From the NCBI RefSeq assembly GCF_014697545.1, contig NZ_JACJSA010000010.1:124001-188000 (forward strand): 64,000 bases of DNA, read 5' to 3'. The position numbers and the translations under genes are program-made. Shown here in pieces: positions 1 through 8,385 of the stretch (within the stretch, counting starts at the first letter, position 1; each line of letters opens with the position of its first letter). The notes under the pieces were generated by a model that did not search any database, had not been told where the DNA came from, and was given only the letters and a program-made list of their open reading frames with translations. This stretch comes from Oscillatoria sp. FACHB-1407 (GTDB lineage: Bacteria > Cyanobacteriota > Cyanobacteriia > Elainellales > Elainellaceae).

Positions 1-1163
1 AAGCCCAGCTTCACCATCAATTCCGCCATATTGCCTGCGACGGTTTTTGCCTGCTCCAGCGAGAAAGGCTGCTGGTAAATCGCGCCCAGATCCATCACGA
101 GTTGGGTATTGATAGCAGCGGTTGCTAATAAATCTAAACTAGGAACCGGGTTGGCAAAGGCAGTAGCGGCGGCGATCCACTGGGATTGCTCGATCAATGG
201 CAGGGCGCGATCGCGACGAATCTGGTTCAGTTCGGTTTGGATAGTGGCTTTCAACGCTTTGGCTTGCCGCATCACGGTTGCCAACACGAGGCGTTGTCCC
301 TCCTGTTGAAGAATTGTGGCGACTCGCTCAGTTAAGCCAGTGAGGTCAGGAGTCGATTGCTCTACCGATTCCTGGAGGCTGCCGTCGGCGGCATAGCGGC
401 GCACTTTGATAGGAGCAGGTTGTGCGGCGATCGCGATGATGTCCTCTGTCGCCATCTGGTTTTGCAGGCGATCGCGCAGGGATTGCAACACTTGCACCCG
501 CTCATCCGGCAGGTATTGGTCTTGCTTGTTAAACACCATCAACACGCGCTGTTGACGGTTAAGCAACTGACTCACCGCTTGAAACTCAGGGTCAGTCAGG
601 TCACCCGCCGTGACAAACAACACTAGATCCACTTTGGAAACTTCGGCAATATCGGTTGCGCCCAAACCCACACTCGATTCTGCTGGAGAAGGGGTAGCGT
701 CCGATGCGGGAGCCTGAGCCATCAGGCGAGCGGCTAATTGATGCGTCAGAGTAGTTTTGCCAACTCCTCTGCCTCCCATAATTGCCAGTCGAGCCTGTTT
801 GCGGTCGAGATTAGCGGTGAGATGGGCAAGTTGTTGGCGCAACCCTGCGATCAGGGCTGTACTATCCGTTCTAGAGTCAGGCAGTTCGGTTTGCAACAGT
901 TGAATTCGCTGTTCAACGCTGGCTAGCTCTTTTTCAACCGAGGGGCGATCGACGGGCAGTGGAGCTACATCCGGCTTAGAAGGTAGCAGTTGTTGCTTAA
1001 ACCACCAAAAGCCAGAACCCAGGGCGATCGCTGCCCACACAATGCTACCTCCCAGATGGGTTGTACTGGGATGCAAGCTCTCTAAAAGCCACAAACTAAA
1101 GGTCAAACCTAAACCGCCAACGAGGATTGGTCGCCGTGTTGCAAACGCCATGAATCGAGCCAT
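1..1163 (-). CDS. P-loop GTPase, membrane-anchored, C-terminus cut by window edge
   Basis: Reading the minus strand from an ATG at 1163 gives an open frame that runs off the left edge without a stop, so about 387 N-terminal residues are seen. An in-frame TGA lies eight codons upstream, which fixes the start region. Two hydrophobic segments lie near residues 10-28 and 36-55. A charged, probably coiled stretch follows, then a Walker A loop GGRGVGKTT near residue 128 and a G4-type FNKQD near residue 207. This is the arrangement of cyanobacterial GTPases that often carry a C-terminal DUF697/YcjF-like domain; that part lies outside the window. Role unknown; a membrane-associated GTPase is the safe reading. 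Confidence 0.8.
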   Translation of the reverse strand, partial: MARFMAFATRRPILVGGLGLTFSLWLLESLHPSTTHLGGSIVWAAIALGSGFWWFKQQLLPSKPDVAPLPVDRPSVEKELASVEQRIQLLQTELPDSRTDSTALIAGLRQQLAHLTANLDRKQARLAIMGGRGVGKTTLTHQLAARLMAQAPASDATPSPAESSVGLGATDIAEVSKVDLVLFVTAGDLTDPEFQAVSQLLNRQQRVLMVFNKQDQYLPDERVQVLQSLRDRLQNQMATEDIIAIAAQPAPIKVRRYAADGSLQESVEQSTPDLTGLTERVATILQQEGQRLVLATVMRQAKALKATIQTELNQIRRDRALPLIEQSQWIAAATAFANPVPSLDLLATAAINTQLVMDLGAIYQQPFSLEQAKTVAGNMAELMVKLG

Positions 1164-1249
1164 CAAAGAACGATACTTCAATTCTCAACTGTAAAGTGGC
1201 GATCTGACCCGGTAAGATGTCAATTTTTGAGAAATTTATAGTACAAGGC

Positions 1250-1287
1250 AGTGAAAGGATAAAGGAGCAGTGAAAGGATAAAGGAGC
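1250..1287. repeat. 19-bp tandem duplication
   Basis: Two perfect head-to-tail copies of a 19-bp unit (AGTGAAAGGATAAAGGAGC) at 1250-1268 and 1269-1287, just left of the 109-bp element. Related GGATAAAGG/ATCCTTTATCC words recur at 1530-1556 and 37125-37145. Confidence 0.9.
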
Positions 1288-1291
1288 GGTG

Positions 1292-1400
1292 GGTGGTGTT
1301 CCAAACCTGTTGATAACCTCTGTAAGACCCCCTGTAGTCCCCCTTACCAAGGGGGACGGCGACAGCCGGGGGTTAGTAGCAACAGATCTGAAACACTACC
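1292..1400 (+). mobile_element. 109-bp MITE-like element, copy 1
   Basis: The 109 bases are identical to 44772-44880. The two ends are imperfect inverted repeats: the first 21 bases match the reverse complement of the last 21 at 17 positions and all four differences are transitions. A CCCCTT/AAGGGG hairpin sits in the middle. No reading frame of note. Short length, terminal inverted repeats and exact duplication fit a non-autonomous miniature element; no clear target-site duplication is visible. Confidence 0.75.
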
Positions 1401-1439
1401 TTCATTTTTTATTTCTTCCTATTCATAGCCCTACACATA

Positions 1440-1528
1440 GGCATTAGGACATAAGGGGGTGTGGGGCTGCGCCCCCAGCCAGGGGTTCCACCCCTGACCC
1501 CGTCCTAACCTTAGTGAGTACTGCTATA
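1440..1528 (-). repeat. GC-rich dispersed hairpin repeat (AGGGGTTCCACCCCT family)
   Basis: On the minus strand it starts TATAGCAGTAC, continues with GTTAGGACGGGG and has a core in which AGGGGTGGAACCCCT and GGGGGCGCAGCCCC can each fold on themselves. Related cores occur at 2773-2830, 5644-5770, 12459-12561, 42137-42201 and 44711-44766. No coding potential. Confidence 0.7.
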
Positions 1529-1577
1529 TCCTTCATCCTTCATCCTTTATCCTTTCCCCCTACTCCCTAAAACAAAA

Positions 1578-1603
1578 GCTCCAAGTTCAAATGAACTTGG
1601 AGC
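1578..1603 (-). terminator. Rho-independent terminator downstream of tRNA-fMet
   Basis: Perfect 12-bp inverted repeat (GCTCCAAGTTCA, two-base loop, complement) ten bases past the tRNA 3' end. On the minus strand it is followed by TTTTGTTTT, so it is a classic intrinsic terminator for the tRNA transcript. Confidence 0.85.
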
Positions 1604-1612
1604 CTTTTAACT

Positions 1613-1689
<77 letters not shown>

Positions 1690-1767
1690 TCGCCTCATCT
1701 AGTATAGCGAGAGATGTCTAGAAACGACAATCTTTTTTAGAAATCTCTCAAGATTTGGTTGAAATGC

Positions 1768-2721
1768 TTACAGCAGCGAGAGTTCACCCACGACATCCAG
1801 GCGTTTGAACTTACCCAGGGTCATGTAAGTCTCTGCCAAGGTTTCTGCGATCGCCGGAGTAATCCAACCCATCTGCTTCAGCAAGTGAATCGCCACCGCA
1901 TGTTTTGCTCGTTTTGCGCCATCGGTAACTTTGATAGCTAAGCCTAACCCCTCCCCGACACGGGCAACACACTGTACCCCCTCGGCTCCGGACTTACTAA
2001 CCAACTCACCCTCCGTCAGTCGCATCAACTCGGTGTCAAATTCGCCGTTACCCGCCACCATTGAGGGATGATGGGTCATGGCGCGAACAATCCGTTCCAT
2101 ATCGAGGTTATCGCCCGATGCGAGTTGAGCGTATAAGGTCGCCATCTGCCCCAACTGCATAAAGTAGGTTGGCGCACCACAATCATCGTGGGCACAGATA
2201 AACTCTTCAGCGGGCATTTTGAGCAGGTCAGCCACCTTACTAAGAATTAGCTTTTGAACGGGATGGTTACGTTGCAAGTAGCTATTGAGCGGAAAGTTGC
2301 GCTGTTGGCACACCGCCAGCATTCCTGCATGTTTGCCAGAGCAATTGTATTGCAGGGGGCTACTTTTACCTTCAGGGATAGGGCACTGAAGGGCAGACGG
2401 ATCCACATCGCATCGCCAAAGAATATTAAAGACCTGACGCACCTGTTCAATAGAAGCGTGGTGAGAGCTACAAATCACGGCTAAGTCGCGATCGTTCAGT
2501 CCAAAGCGTTCCAGGGTGCCTGTTGTAGTGACGGCTAGTGCCTGAAAGGGTTTTAGTGCGGAGCGAACAAAAGTGGCAGTTTCAGCGTTTCCAGCAACTG
2601 ATAAAACCCGTCCTCGGTTATCGGAAACCGTTGCCTGAACGTAGTGCTTCGACTCGATAATGCCTTCCCGTAGCAACCGGACTTCCAGCTCTGCGGCTTG
2701 CGTGCGTTTTCCCCGTGTCAT
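1768..2721 (-). CDS. L-asparaginase, AnsA/asparaginase II family (PF06089-like)
   Basis: 317 residues, complete. Predicted to hydrolyse asparagine to aspartate and ammonia in the cytoplasm. The sequence begins MTRGKRTQAAELEVRLLREG and carries the family's conserved blocks: ALKPFQAL near residue 56, CSSHHA near 84, a NCSGKH box near 128, HDDCGAP near 176 and HPSMVAG near 216. Length is usual for the family, which is unrelated to the periplasmic E. coli AnsB fold. It is the last gene of a minus-strand run yqeK-rsfS-CGLD27-asparaginase with gaps of 130-190 bases; co-transcription is possible but not shown. A link to arginine/asparagine nitrogen storage is inference. Confidence 0.88.
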   Translation of the reverse strand: MTRGKRTQAAELEVRLLREGIIESKHYVQATVSDNRGRVLSVAGNAETATFVRSALKPFQALAVTTTGTLERFGLNDRDLAVICSSHHASIEQVRQVFNILWRCDVDPSALQCPIPEGKSSPLQYNCSGKHAGMLAVCQQRNFPLNSYLQRNHPVQKLILSKVADLLKMPAEEFICAHDDCGAPTYFMQLGQMATLYAQLASGDNLDMERIVRAMTHHPSMVAGNGEFDTELMRLTEGELVSKSGAEGVQCVARVGEGLGLAIKVTDGAKRAKHAVAIHLLKQMGWITPAIAETLAETYMTLGKFKRLDVVGELSLL

Positions 2722-2772
2722 GTTTTGAAACTTACTAGTGTGCTCCGTGTTCCCATGTGATGCTCCAATTAT

Positions 2773-2830
2773 GACCGGGTGCAGGAGTGGAACCCCTAGC
2801 TGAGGGCATAACCCCCCTTTCCCCTTGCCC
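2773..2830 (+). repeat. GC-rich dispersed repeat, diverged copy
   Basis: Between asparaginase and CGLD27. The string GTGCAGGAGTGGAACCCCTA followed by a C-rich run is a degenerate form of the 1440-1528 repeat core. Confidence 0.5.
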
Positions 2831-2909
2831 CAACCGTCTTAACGGTTGCTGTTCGGAGTGAGACAACGGTGGTGACAAAACCCTACTCTATCCCACTTTG
2901 TCCTGTTTC

Positions 2910-3407
2910 CTAAAGAAAATTCCAGACGATCGCCCCAACGCCAAACAATCCCAGAATGATGAGAAAGGTATATTGCAAGCGTTTGAGAATCGGGCGAATT
3001 TCGTAGGTGACAATCAGGCGATCGCGTTGGAGCACCTCATCGGGCTTCGTCCAGGTTTGCCCGTCATACCACCCCGACTCTTCATAAAAAATGGTTGCTT
3101 CAAACAGACGGTTTCGCACATAAACCCAACCCAAATAGAGTTGCAACAATGCCAATATTGGCAGCACGCAAGCTCCACCCGCCCCACTCAAAACAAAGTG
3201 CAGTGGATCTTTTTCCCACGGGAAGCTGATTAACGCCACCGGAGCAGCGACCAACCAGCTGACCAACCAGAGGATCACGATGGGCTTGAGATAACCGCCC
3301 CAATCCTGCGTTGCCCAGACATAGAACCAGGATTCCCGCAGGCTTTGATATTCATTTAAAGGTTGCTGTTCAGTCGGAACCGGACAAACAGGGGCAGAAG
3401 ATTTCAT
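2910..3407 (-). CDS. CGLD27 / DUF1230 family membrane protein
   Basis: 165 residues from the preferred ATG at 3407 (an upstream in-frame ATG at 3428 would add seven residues with no better ribosome site). CGLD27 proteins are conserved in cyanobacteria, green algae, plants and diatoms; their biochemical role is not settled, with links to photosynthetic or iron homeostasis proposed. The N-terminus has the family's CPVP...QQPLNEYQ block. Three hydrophobic stretches follow: residues about 38-60, 75-95 and, at the C-terminus, 142-163. FYEESGWYDGQTW and LQRDRL are typical conserved strings. It lies between rsfS and asparaginase on the same strand. Confidence 0.88.
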   Translation of the reverse strand: MKSSAPVCPVPTEQQPLNEYQSLRESWFYVWATQDWGGYLKPIVILWLVSWLVAAPVALISFPWEKDPLHFVLSGAGGACVLPILALLQLYLGWVYVRNRLFEATIFYEESGWYDGQTWTKPDEVLQRDRLIVTYEIRPILKRLQYTFLIILGLFGVGAIVWNFL

Positions 3408-3540
3408 GGCAACGACCAATAAGCACACATGCTAGCTCGACAACATCGTAAACTAACACTTTGCCTGTGGAAAAGGGTGAAACAGGGAGAGGGTGGAGGA
3501 GTGGGAGGGGTTGTGCCCACGATCCATCCACCTGACACGT

Positions 3541-3999
3541 CTATCCTTGCCCACTGGTGAGATTAATTGCGGCAAAAGATGTGCGCTTGGCATGACCCCA
3601 AAACGCTTCTAAGTTGTAAAACTCCCGCTCTTCGGGCAAGAAGATGTGGGCAATGACGTCGCCGTAATCGAGCAACACCCAGCTTCCCTCAGTCTGCCCT
3701 TCCAGTTGGACAGGTAAACGGTGCAAATTTTCTTCAACGTGGTCTTCAATCGAACGAGCGATCGCCCGCACTTGCACACTCGAAAATCCAGTGGCGATCA
3801 CAAAATAATCTGCCAAATAAGACACGTCTGAGACATCCAACACCACAATGTCTGCCCCTTTGCGGTCATCCATTGCCTGGGCGATCGCCAGTGCCAGTTG
3901 ATAGCTGCTCTCTGTAGCGGTTGGCGCGGAAGCCGATTGATTTTGTTTCGCAGCCACAAGGGTTGAAGATGTTGTCTCGATGTTAGAGAAATGGGTCAT
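3541..3999 (-). CDS. rsfS: ribosome silencing factor RsfS
   Basis: 152 residues from ATG 3999, chosen because AAGGA stands 12 bases upstream; the frame also opens at 4035. RsfS binds ribosomal protein uL14 on the 50S subunit and blocks subunit joining when nutrients are scarce. The DUF143/Iojap domain covers about residues 30-140 with DVSYLADYFVIATG, the helix VRAIARSIEDHVEE, GSWVLLDYGDVIAHIF and the terminal YNLEAFWG. The first 30 residues are a low-complexity extension. It sits 141 bases downstream of yqeK, the classic bacterial neighbourhood, and upstream of CGLD27. Confidence 0.92.
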   Translation of the reverse strand: MTHFSNIETTSSTLVAAKQNQSASAPTATESSYQLALAIAQAMDDRKGADIVVLDVSDVSYLADYFVIATGFSSVQVRAIARSIEDHVEENLHRLPVQLEGQTEGSWVLLDYGDVIAHIFLPEEREFYNLEAFWGHAKRTSFAAINLTSGQG

Positions 4000-4140
4000 T
4001 AAAGAGAATTTTCCTTGAATAGTGAAACGACACAAAAATTGAACTTAACAATCAACCAACAAAGAATGGGTTCTGATTAAAACGGTGAAACGGTGACATA
4101 AACAAACCAATTTCAAAAGCCAATCTAGACATCAACAGCA

Positions 4141-4779
4141 TTAAGCCGAGAGGGAAGAGGGTGGAATGAAATCGGTTTTAGACAGAGTAGAACGGGTGGA
4201 TTGGTGTAAAAACCAGTTGCGGGTTAAAACGGTGCGTGGATGAATGAGCCGACGAGTCTCCAGGAGATAGCGGAATGAGTAGTCACATGTCATCCAGACG
4301 GCTTGTCCTAAGTCCTCGCGGCTGACCTGACGCAACTGCTCTAGCTCGGGGGTGTCTCCCCTGCCAAGTTCGAGAGAGTCTGCCACAAACACGATACAGC
4401 TGAGGGCACTCATTCCAGGCTTACCCAGCGTGTGATTGGCGATCGCCTCCAGAATATCGGGATCTGTGATGCCAAACTCTTCTCGCGCCACGATCGCGCT
4501 GATATCAGCATGAAGTAAATGAGGGTTGATCTCATCCACCGGATCGAGGGACAAGCCCTCTGATTTTGCCATCTCTAGCAATCGACGCGGCTTAAAATAC
4601 TTTGCAAGATCATGCATTAAGCCCGCTTGGGCAGCTTTTTCAACATTTTCTTGGTGGAGTTGGGCGAGGGCGATCGCCATCTCTTCCACACCTAAAATGT
4701 GTTTGATACGGGATTCGGGAACATTGTCAGCCAACCAATCCAACACGCGCTGACGCAGTGATCCAGATACTTTTCCCAT
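4141..4779 (-). CDS. yqeK: YqeK-type HD hydrolase (symmetrical Ap4A hydrolase)
   Basis: 212 residues. YqeK proteins hydrolyse diadenosine tetraphosphate to two ADP using an iron-bound HD centre. Metal-binding elements are visible: H in RIKHILGVEEMA near residue 27, the HD pair in GLMHDLAKYF near 54, H in PHLLHADISA near 90 and NHTLG near 115. The C-terminal 40 residues are polar and probably unstructured. In many bacteria nadD-yqeK-rsfS form an operon; here yqeK precedes rsfS and nadD is absent from the window. TetR lies 97 bases upstream on the same strand. Confidence 0.9.
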   Translation of the reverse strand: MGKVSGSLRQRVLDWLADNVPESRIKHILGVEEMAIALAQLHQENVEKAAQAGLMHDLAKYFKPRRLLEMAKSEGLSLDPVDEINPHLLHADISAIVAREEFGITDPDILEAIANHTLGKPGMSALSCIVFVADSLELGRGDTPELEQLRQVSREDLGQAVWMTCDYSFRYLLETRRLIHPRTVLTRNWFLHQSTRSTLSKTDFIPPSSLSA

Positions 4780-4876
4780 GCAGTTAGCAGCTAAGACTCA
4801 TAACGATAACGAGTGGGAAGTCCACGAATGCAACATGACTCATTGGTGAGCAGTGGGCTGCTCTAATCTCCTCATT

Positions 4877-5557
4877 TTAACGTAGGGACTCATTTGCACA
4901 AGGGGGTGTAACCGCACCACCCAATAAGGTTGCGATCAGCCCATCAATCATGCGATCGCGGCTGATGGCAAAAAACTCTTTCCCGTGCAACACTTCCTGG
5001 CTCAAGATGAAGGCAATCAGGCTCCCAGAGAAGATGCGGGCAGCGATGTCGGGGTCAGGCAGATGAATAGCAGGGTGAGATTTGAAATAGTGACTTAATA
5101 CAATGTCACCTTTTTGCACGACTTCCCGCATATACAACTGCGCCAACTCCGGAAACCGCCCGGACTCAGCAAAGAGCAGGCGAACGAAGGCGATGTATTC
5201 GGGGTCGTCCATGCGTGCCAGAAAAATTTGAGCAATCCGTCGCAGCGTGATGTCTGGCGGTTCTGTAATGGGTAGCTCGCACTCACAGGAGTCATCGTGA
5301 ACAGAGTCGGGGGTCGATTCTTCAAACTCCATCTGAAAGTGACGCAGCACTAATCGTTCAAACAGAGCAATAAACAAGCCCTCTTTATTTTGGAAGTGGC
5401 TATAGATCGTGTGCTTGGAAACGCCCGCTTCGATAGCGATGCGATCCATGCTGGTTTCGGCGTAGCCATGGTGTAAAAAGACCTGCATTGCCCCTTTCAG
5501 GATCTGCTCTGGCTTGTCTCTGTCAATCAGTGTTTTTTCAGATGAATTACTTAACAT
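4877..5557 (-). CDS. TetR/AcrR family transcriptional regulator
   Basis: 226 residues. A canonical TetR helix-turn-helix occupies residues about 17-63: ILKGAMQVFLHHGYAETSMD, then AGVSKHTIYSHFQNKEGLF. The C-terminal part resembles the ligand-binding domain of AcrR-type repressors, with helical segments and YIAFVRLLFAESGRFPELA. It is divergent from devBCA (start at 6040) across 482 bases that contain two palindromic boxes, so it is the obvious candidate repressor of that exporter. TetR regulators next to devBCA-like operons are known in cyanobacteria; the regulatory link here is inference. A Ser/Cys-rich insert (residues about 80-95) has no obvious role. Confidence 0.88.
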   Translation of the reverse strand: MLSNSSEKTLIDRDKPEQILKGAMQVFLHHGYAETSMDRIAIEAGVSKHTIYSHFQNKEGLFIALFERLVLRHFQMEFEESTPDSVHDDSCECELPITEPPDITLRRIAQIFLARMDDPEYIAFVRLLFAESGRFPELAQLYMREVVQKGDIVLSHYFKSHPAIHLPDPDIAARIFSGSLIAFILSQEVLHGKEFFAISRDRMIDGLIATLLGGAVTPPCANESLR

Positions 5558-5643
5558 GATGGCGATCGCTAACTGAGGTAGCAGATAGAGGGTTTGTCAT
5601 TCAAAATGCAGGATGGACTGAGCTGTTATCGATGCGTTAGCAG

Positions 5644-5770
5644 ATATAAAGCAACCAGGGGGTTGGTTAGGTCGGGGTGCAGGGATTCTACCCCTGACTG
5701 GAGGCTGCGCCCCCACACTCCCTTGTATTAATTGTCTCGACTGTATTAATTGTCTCGACAGTTGTGATAG
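5644..5770 (+). repeat. GC-rich dispersed repeat with internal 18-bp tandem duplication
   Basis: Begins TATAAAGCAACC, includes GTTAGGTCGGGGTGCAGG and ends GACAGTTGTGATAG, matching the layout of 12459-12561. Inside, TGTATTAATTGTCTCGAC is present twice in tandem (5724-5741, 5742-5759). It sits between tetR and devB, upstream of the palindromes. Confidence 0.75.
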
Positions 5771-5926
5771 ACACTCTACAGAGAATATAGAGCCGATCCA
5801 CACGAAGATATCAAAGTATTGCGCGGCTAATTTGGCACGTTGGCAGGATGCTGTTCTCATCCGGTTGCAGGAGGGAGGTTCAGTAGCAGACATCCTACAA
5901 TCTCAACTATGAATTTTTGTAGACAC

Positions 5927-5990
5927 AACTGCACTGCACAGTGTAGTTTAAATTTTATAAGAGAAACTGCACTGCACGGTACAGTGCAGT
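5927..5990 (+). promoter_or_regulatory. paired palindromic operator-like boxes upstream of devBCA
   Basis: AACTGCACTGCAC occurs twice, at 5927 and 5965, each followed by an inverted partner. Box 1 is AACTGCACTGC/ACAGTGTAGTT (9 of 11 symmetric positions); box 2 is ACTGCACTG-N7-CAGTGCAGT, perfect over 9 bp per arm. A TTTTATAAG sequence that could serve as a -10 lies between the boxes (5953-5961). The position, about 50-110 bases before the devB start and next to tetR, fits a repressor site covering the promoter. Confidence 0.75.
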
Positions 5991-6039
5991 CCCGCAACAT
6001 TCTACTTTAACGCCACTAATGCCCTGGGAGGGCAATGTT

Positions 6040-7200
6040 ATGAGTATGGGCAAAACGTTGCGCTCCTGGAGGGTTCCAGGAGTCTGGGTCTGGTTAATTC
6101 CCTTACTGTTACTGGGTGCAGGGTTTATCGCATTTCGGTCAATCATGTCGGCTCCACAAGAGGCAGAAACGGAAACCGTACAACTGCCACAGCAAGTCAC
6201 TGTCGCCGCATTGGGACGGTTGGAGCCGGAAGGGGAAGTGATTACGGTGGGAGGTCCGACAAGCGATCGCATCGCTCAGCTTGAGGTAGCCGAGGGAGAT
6301 TTTGTCGAGCAGGGTGCCATTCTGGCGTATTTAGAAAGTTATGAAGAGCGCAAAGCCGAACGAGACTATGCCGCGAGTCAGTTAGCGGAGGCGCAAACTC
6401 GATTGAGAACAGAAACGCAATTCGGTCGAGCCCAGATCCAGGAGGCACAAACCCGCCTACAGCAAGTCGATCGCCCAGAGTTATTTGAGATTGAATCTCA
6501 GCAGGCGACGGTGCGGCAATTGGAAGCCGAATTATCCCTGGCTCAAACCGATCTGGGGCGATCGCAGTCCCTCTACGAAGAAGGGGCGATTTCTCGGCAA
6601 GAGTTGGACGAGCAGATCACTGAAAATCGTCGGGTCGAGGAGCAACTTAATAGTGCCAAAGCCGAGTTAGTTCGCCTGGAGGCACGCCGCAGCACTAATT
6701 TGAGTAATGCTCGTGCTCAGGTGCAGTCCCAACAAGCCAGTTTGCAGCGATCGCAAGCCCAAATTGAGGTCGAGTCTGCGGCTCGCAACCTGCAACTGGC
6801 AGAAGCACGCCTCGATCGCACGATTATTCGTGCCCCTCAAGATGGAGAGGTGCTCCGCATTTTGGCTCGTTCTGGCGAGGCAATCAGCGAAGATGGCATT
6901 TTGGAACTGGGCAACACCCGCCAAATGTTTGTGGTAGCAGAAGTTTATGAAACCGATGTGCAACGAGTGCGGGTCGGGCAACAAGCAACGATTACCAGTC
7001 GCAATGGGGCGTTTGATCAAACGCTGACTGGGCGGGTCGAGCGGATTGGCAGTCAGATCTTCAAGAACAACGTGCTGGATGATGACCCCGCCGCCAACGC
7101 CGATGCCCGTATCGTCGAAGTCAAGATTCGGCTGGACAACAGCGACGTAGTAGCGCAACTGACCAACTTACAGGTTGATGTTCGGATTGATGTGGAGTGA
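6040..7200 (+). CDS. devB: DevB-type periplasmic adaptor (HlyD family) of ABC exporter
   Basis: 386 residues from ATG 6040, chosen because GGGAGGG lies eight bases upstream; the frame also has an ATG at 6019 without a ribosome site. Membrane fusion proteins of this family bridge an inner-membrane ABC exporter and a TolC-like outer-membrane channel. A single N-terminal membrane anchor (VWVWLIPLLLLGAGFIAF) is followed by a biotinyl-lipoyl half (RLEPEGEVITV), a long coiled-coil hairpin rich in Q/E/R (residues about 105-250) and the second lipoyl/beta-barrel half (TIIRAPQDGEVLRI, GQQATITSR). First gene of devBCCA. The heterocyst glycolipid exporter is the best-known homologue; the substrate here is unknown. 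Confidence 0.92.
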   Translation: MSMGKTLRSWRVPGVWVWLIPLLLLGAGFIAFRSIMSAPQEAETETVQLPQQVTVAALGRLEPEGEVITVGGPTSDRIAQLEVAEGDFVEQGAILAYLESYEERKAERDYAASQLAEAQTRLRTETQFGRAQIQEAQTRLQQVDRPELFEIESQQATVRQLEAELSLAQTDLGRSQSLYEEGAISRQELDEQITENRRVEEQLNSAKAELVRLEARRSTNLSNARAQVQSQQASLQRSQAQIEVESAARNLQLAEARLDRTIIRAPQDGEVLRILARSGEAISEDGILELGNTRQMFVVAEVYETDVQRVRVGQQATITSRNGAFDQTLTGRVERIGSQIFKNNVLDDDPAANADARIVEVKIRLDNSDVVAQLTNLQVDVRIDVE

Positions 7201-7203
7201 GGT

Positions 7204-8385
7204 ATGAGAACTCCACTTGCCCTACTCAATCTGTTGCACGAAAAAACACGCCTGATCGTCGCGATCGCAGGGGTGGCGTTTGCGGTGCTCCTGATCTTTA
7301 TGAATCTGGGGTTTTTGGGTGCGCTGACCCAGACCACCAGTGAGATCTATAGCAAGATCAACGCTGACATTGTGATGATCTCGCCGCAAACCTTGGAGAT
7401 TAGCACCAGCAAGACTTTTCCACGCGATCGCCTGTATCAAGTTGCCGGGATAGATGGAGTCGAACAGGTGATGCCCCTGTATGTGGGCTACATGCAATGG
7501 CGCAACCCAGAAACTCGCCTCAGTCGTGCTCTGTTTGCCTTTGCGATTAATCCTCGCGACCCCGTGTTTAGCCTGCCTGAGTTGGCTGATCCAGCCACGA
7601 TTCAGGCGTTGGAACAGCGAGATGCGGTGTTGTTTGATCGGCGATCGCGCCCAGAGTTTGGTCCTCAAACGGTCGGTACAACGACCGAAGTCGAACGTAG
7701 ACAGGTCAAAATTGTCGGCACCTACACATTGGGTGGCGGTTTTGCCGCTGATGGCACTCTGATTATGAGTGACCAAAACTTTCTCCGCTTTTTTGAACCT
7801 CGACAACTCGACCGAATTGATCTGGGGCTGATTCGGCTGCAACCAGGGGTCGATCCAGACAAGATGGTGCAAATGATTCGCGATCGCCTGGGTAACCCAG
7901 AAGATGATTCACTGCGCAATCAACGCCCCAATGACGTGTTAGTTCTCACGAAAGAGCAAGTTATTCAACGCGAGCAAACCTATTGGGTAGCGGCTACCTC
8001 GATTGGGTTCATCTTTGGTCTAGGGGTGATCGTCTCCTTCATTGTTGGCACTGTAATTGTCTATCAAATTCTCTACACTGATATTGCCGACCACCTGCCT
8101 GAATACGCCACCCTCAAGGCAATGGGCTATCGCAGTCGTTACTTGTTTGGAGTCGTTATTCAAGAAGCCGTACTGTTGGCAGTGATGGGCTACATTCCCG
8201 GTTTCCTCTTTTCAACGGGGCTATATGAATTAACGACACGCGCAACCAGCGGCAGTCTTCCCATGGCAATGAACTTTGGACGCACTGTGTTTGTGTTGCT
8301 GCTGACCATTGCCATGTGCATTGTGTCGGGTTTAATCTCGGTTCGCAAAGTCGTGACGGCTGATCCGGCGGAGGTGTTCTCATGA
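7204..8385 (+). CDS. devC: DevC-type ABC exporter permease, first copy
   Basis: 393 residues, starting three bases after devB stops. MacB/FtsX-like topology: an N-terminal membrane helix (residues about 18-40), a large periplasmic domain (about 45-270), then three helices (about 275-300, 320-350, 358-380). The ending KVVTADPAEVFS is the usual DevC C-terminus. The next gene, a homologue of the same length, overlaps its stop by four bases. DevC normally acts as a dimer; two tandem permease genes suggest a heterodimer. Both keep the STSKTFPRDRLYQ/PESFARRRLYQ and MSDQNFLRFF/MSDQNFLRYF blocks. Confidence 0.92.
   Translation: MRTPLALLNLLHEKTRLIVAIAGVAFAVLLIFMNLGFLGALTQTTSEIYSKINADIVMISPQTLEISTSKTFPRDRLYQVAGIDGVEQVMPLYVGYMQWRNPETRLSRALFAFAINPRDPVFSLPELADPATIQALEQRDAVLFDRRSRPEFGPQTVGTTTEVERRQVKIVGTYTLGGGFAADGTLIMSDQNFLRFFEPRQLDRIDLGLIRLQPGVDPDKMVQMIRDRLGNPEDDSLRNQRPNDVLVLTKEQVIQREQTYWVAATSIGFIFGLGVIVSFIVGTVIVYQILYTDIADHLPEYATLKAMGYRSRYLFGVVIQEAVLLAVMGYIPGFLFSTGLYELTTRATSGSLPMAMNFGRTVFVLLLTIAMCIVSGLISVRKVVTADPAEVFS

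Noticed and set aside
1292-1400. Possible small coding gene across the 109-bp element
   Set aside because: The short minus-strand frame ends within unrelated flanks and the duplicate copy has different flanks.
7222-7872. 216-codon minus-strand reading frame
   Set aside because: Antisense to devC; no family features.
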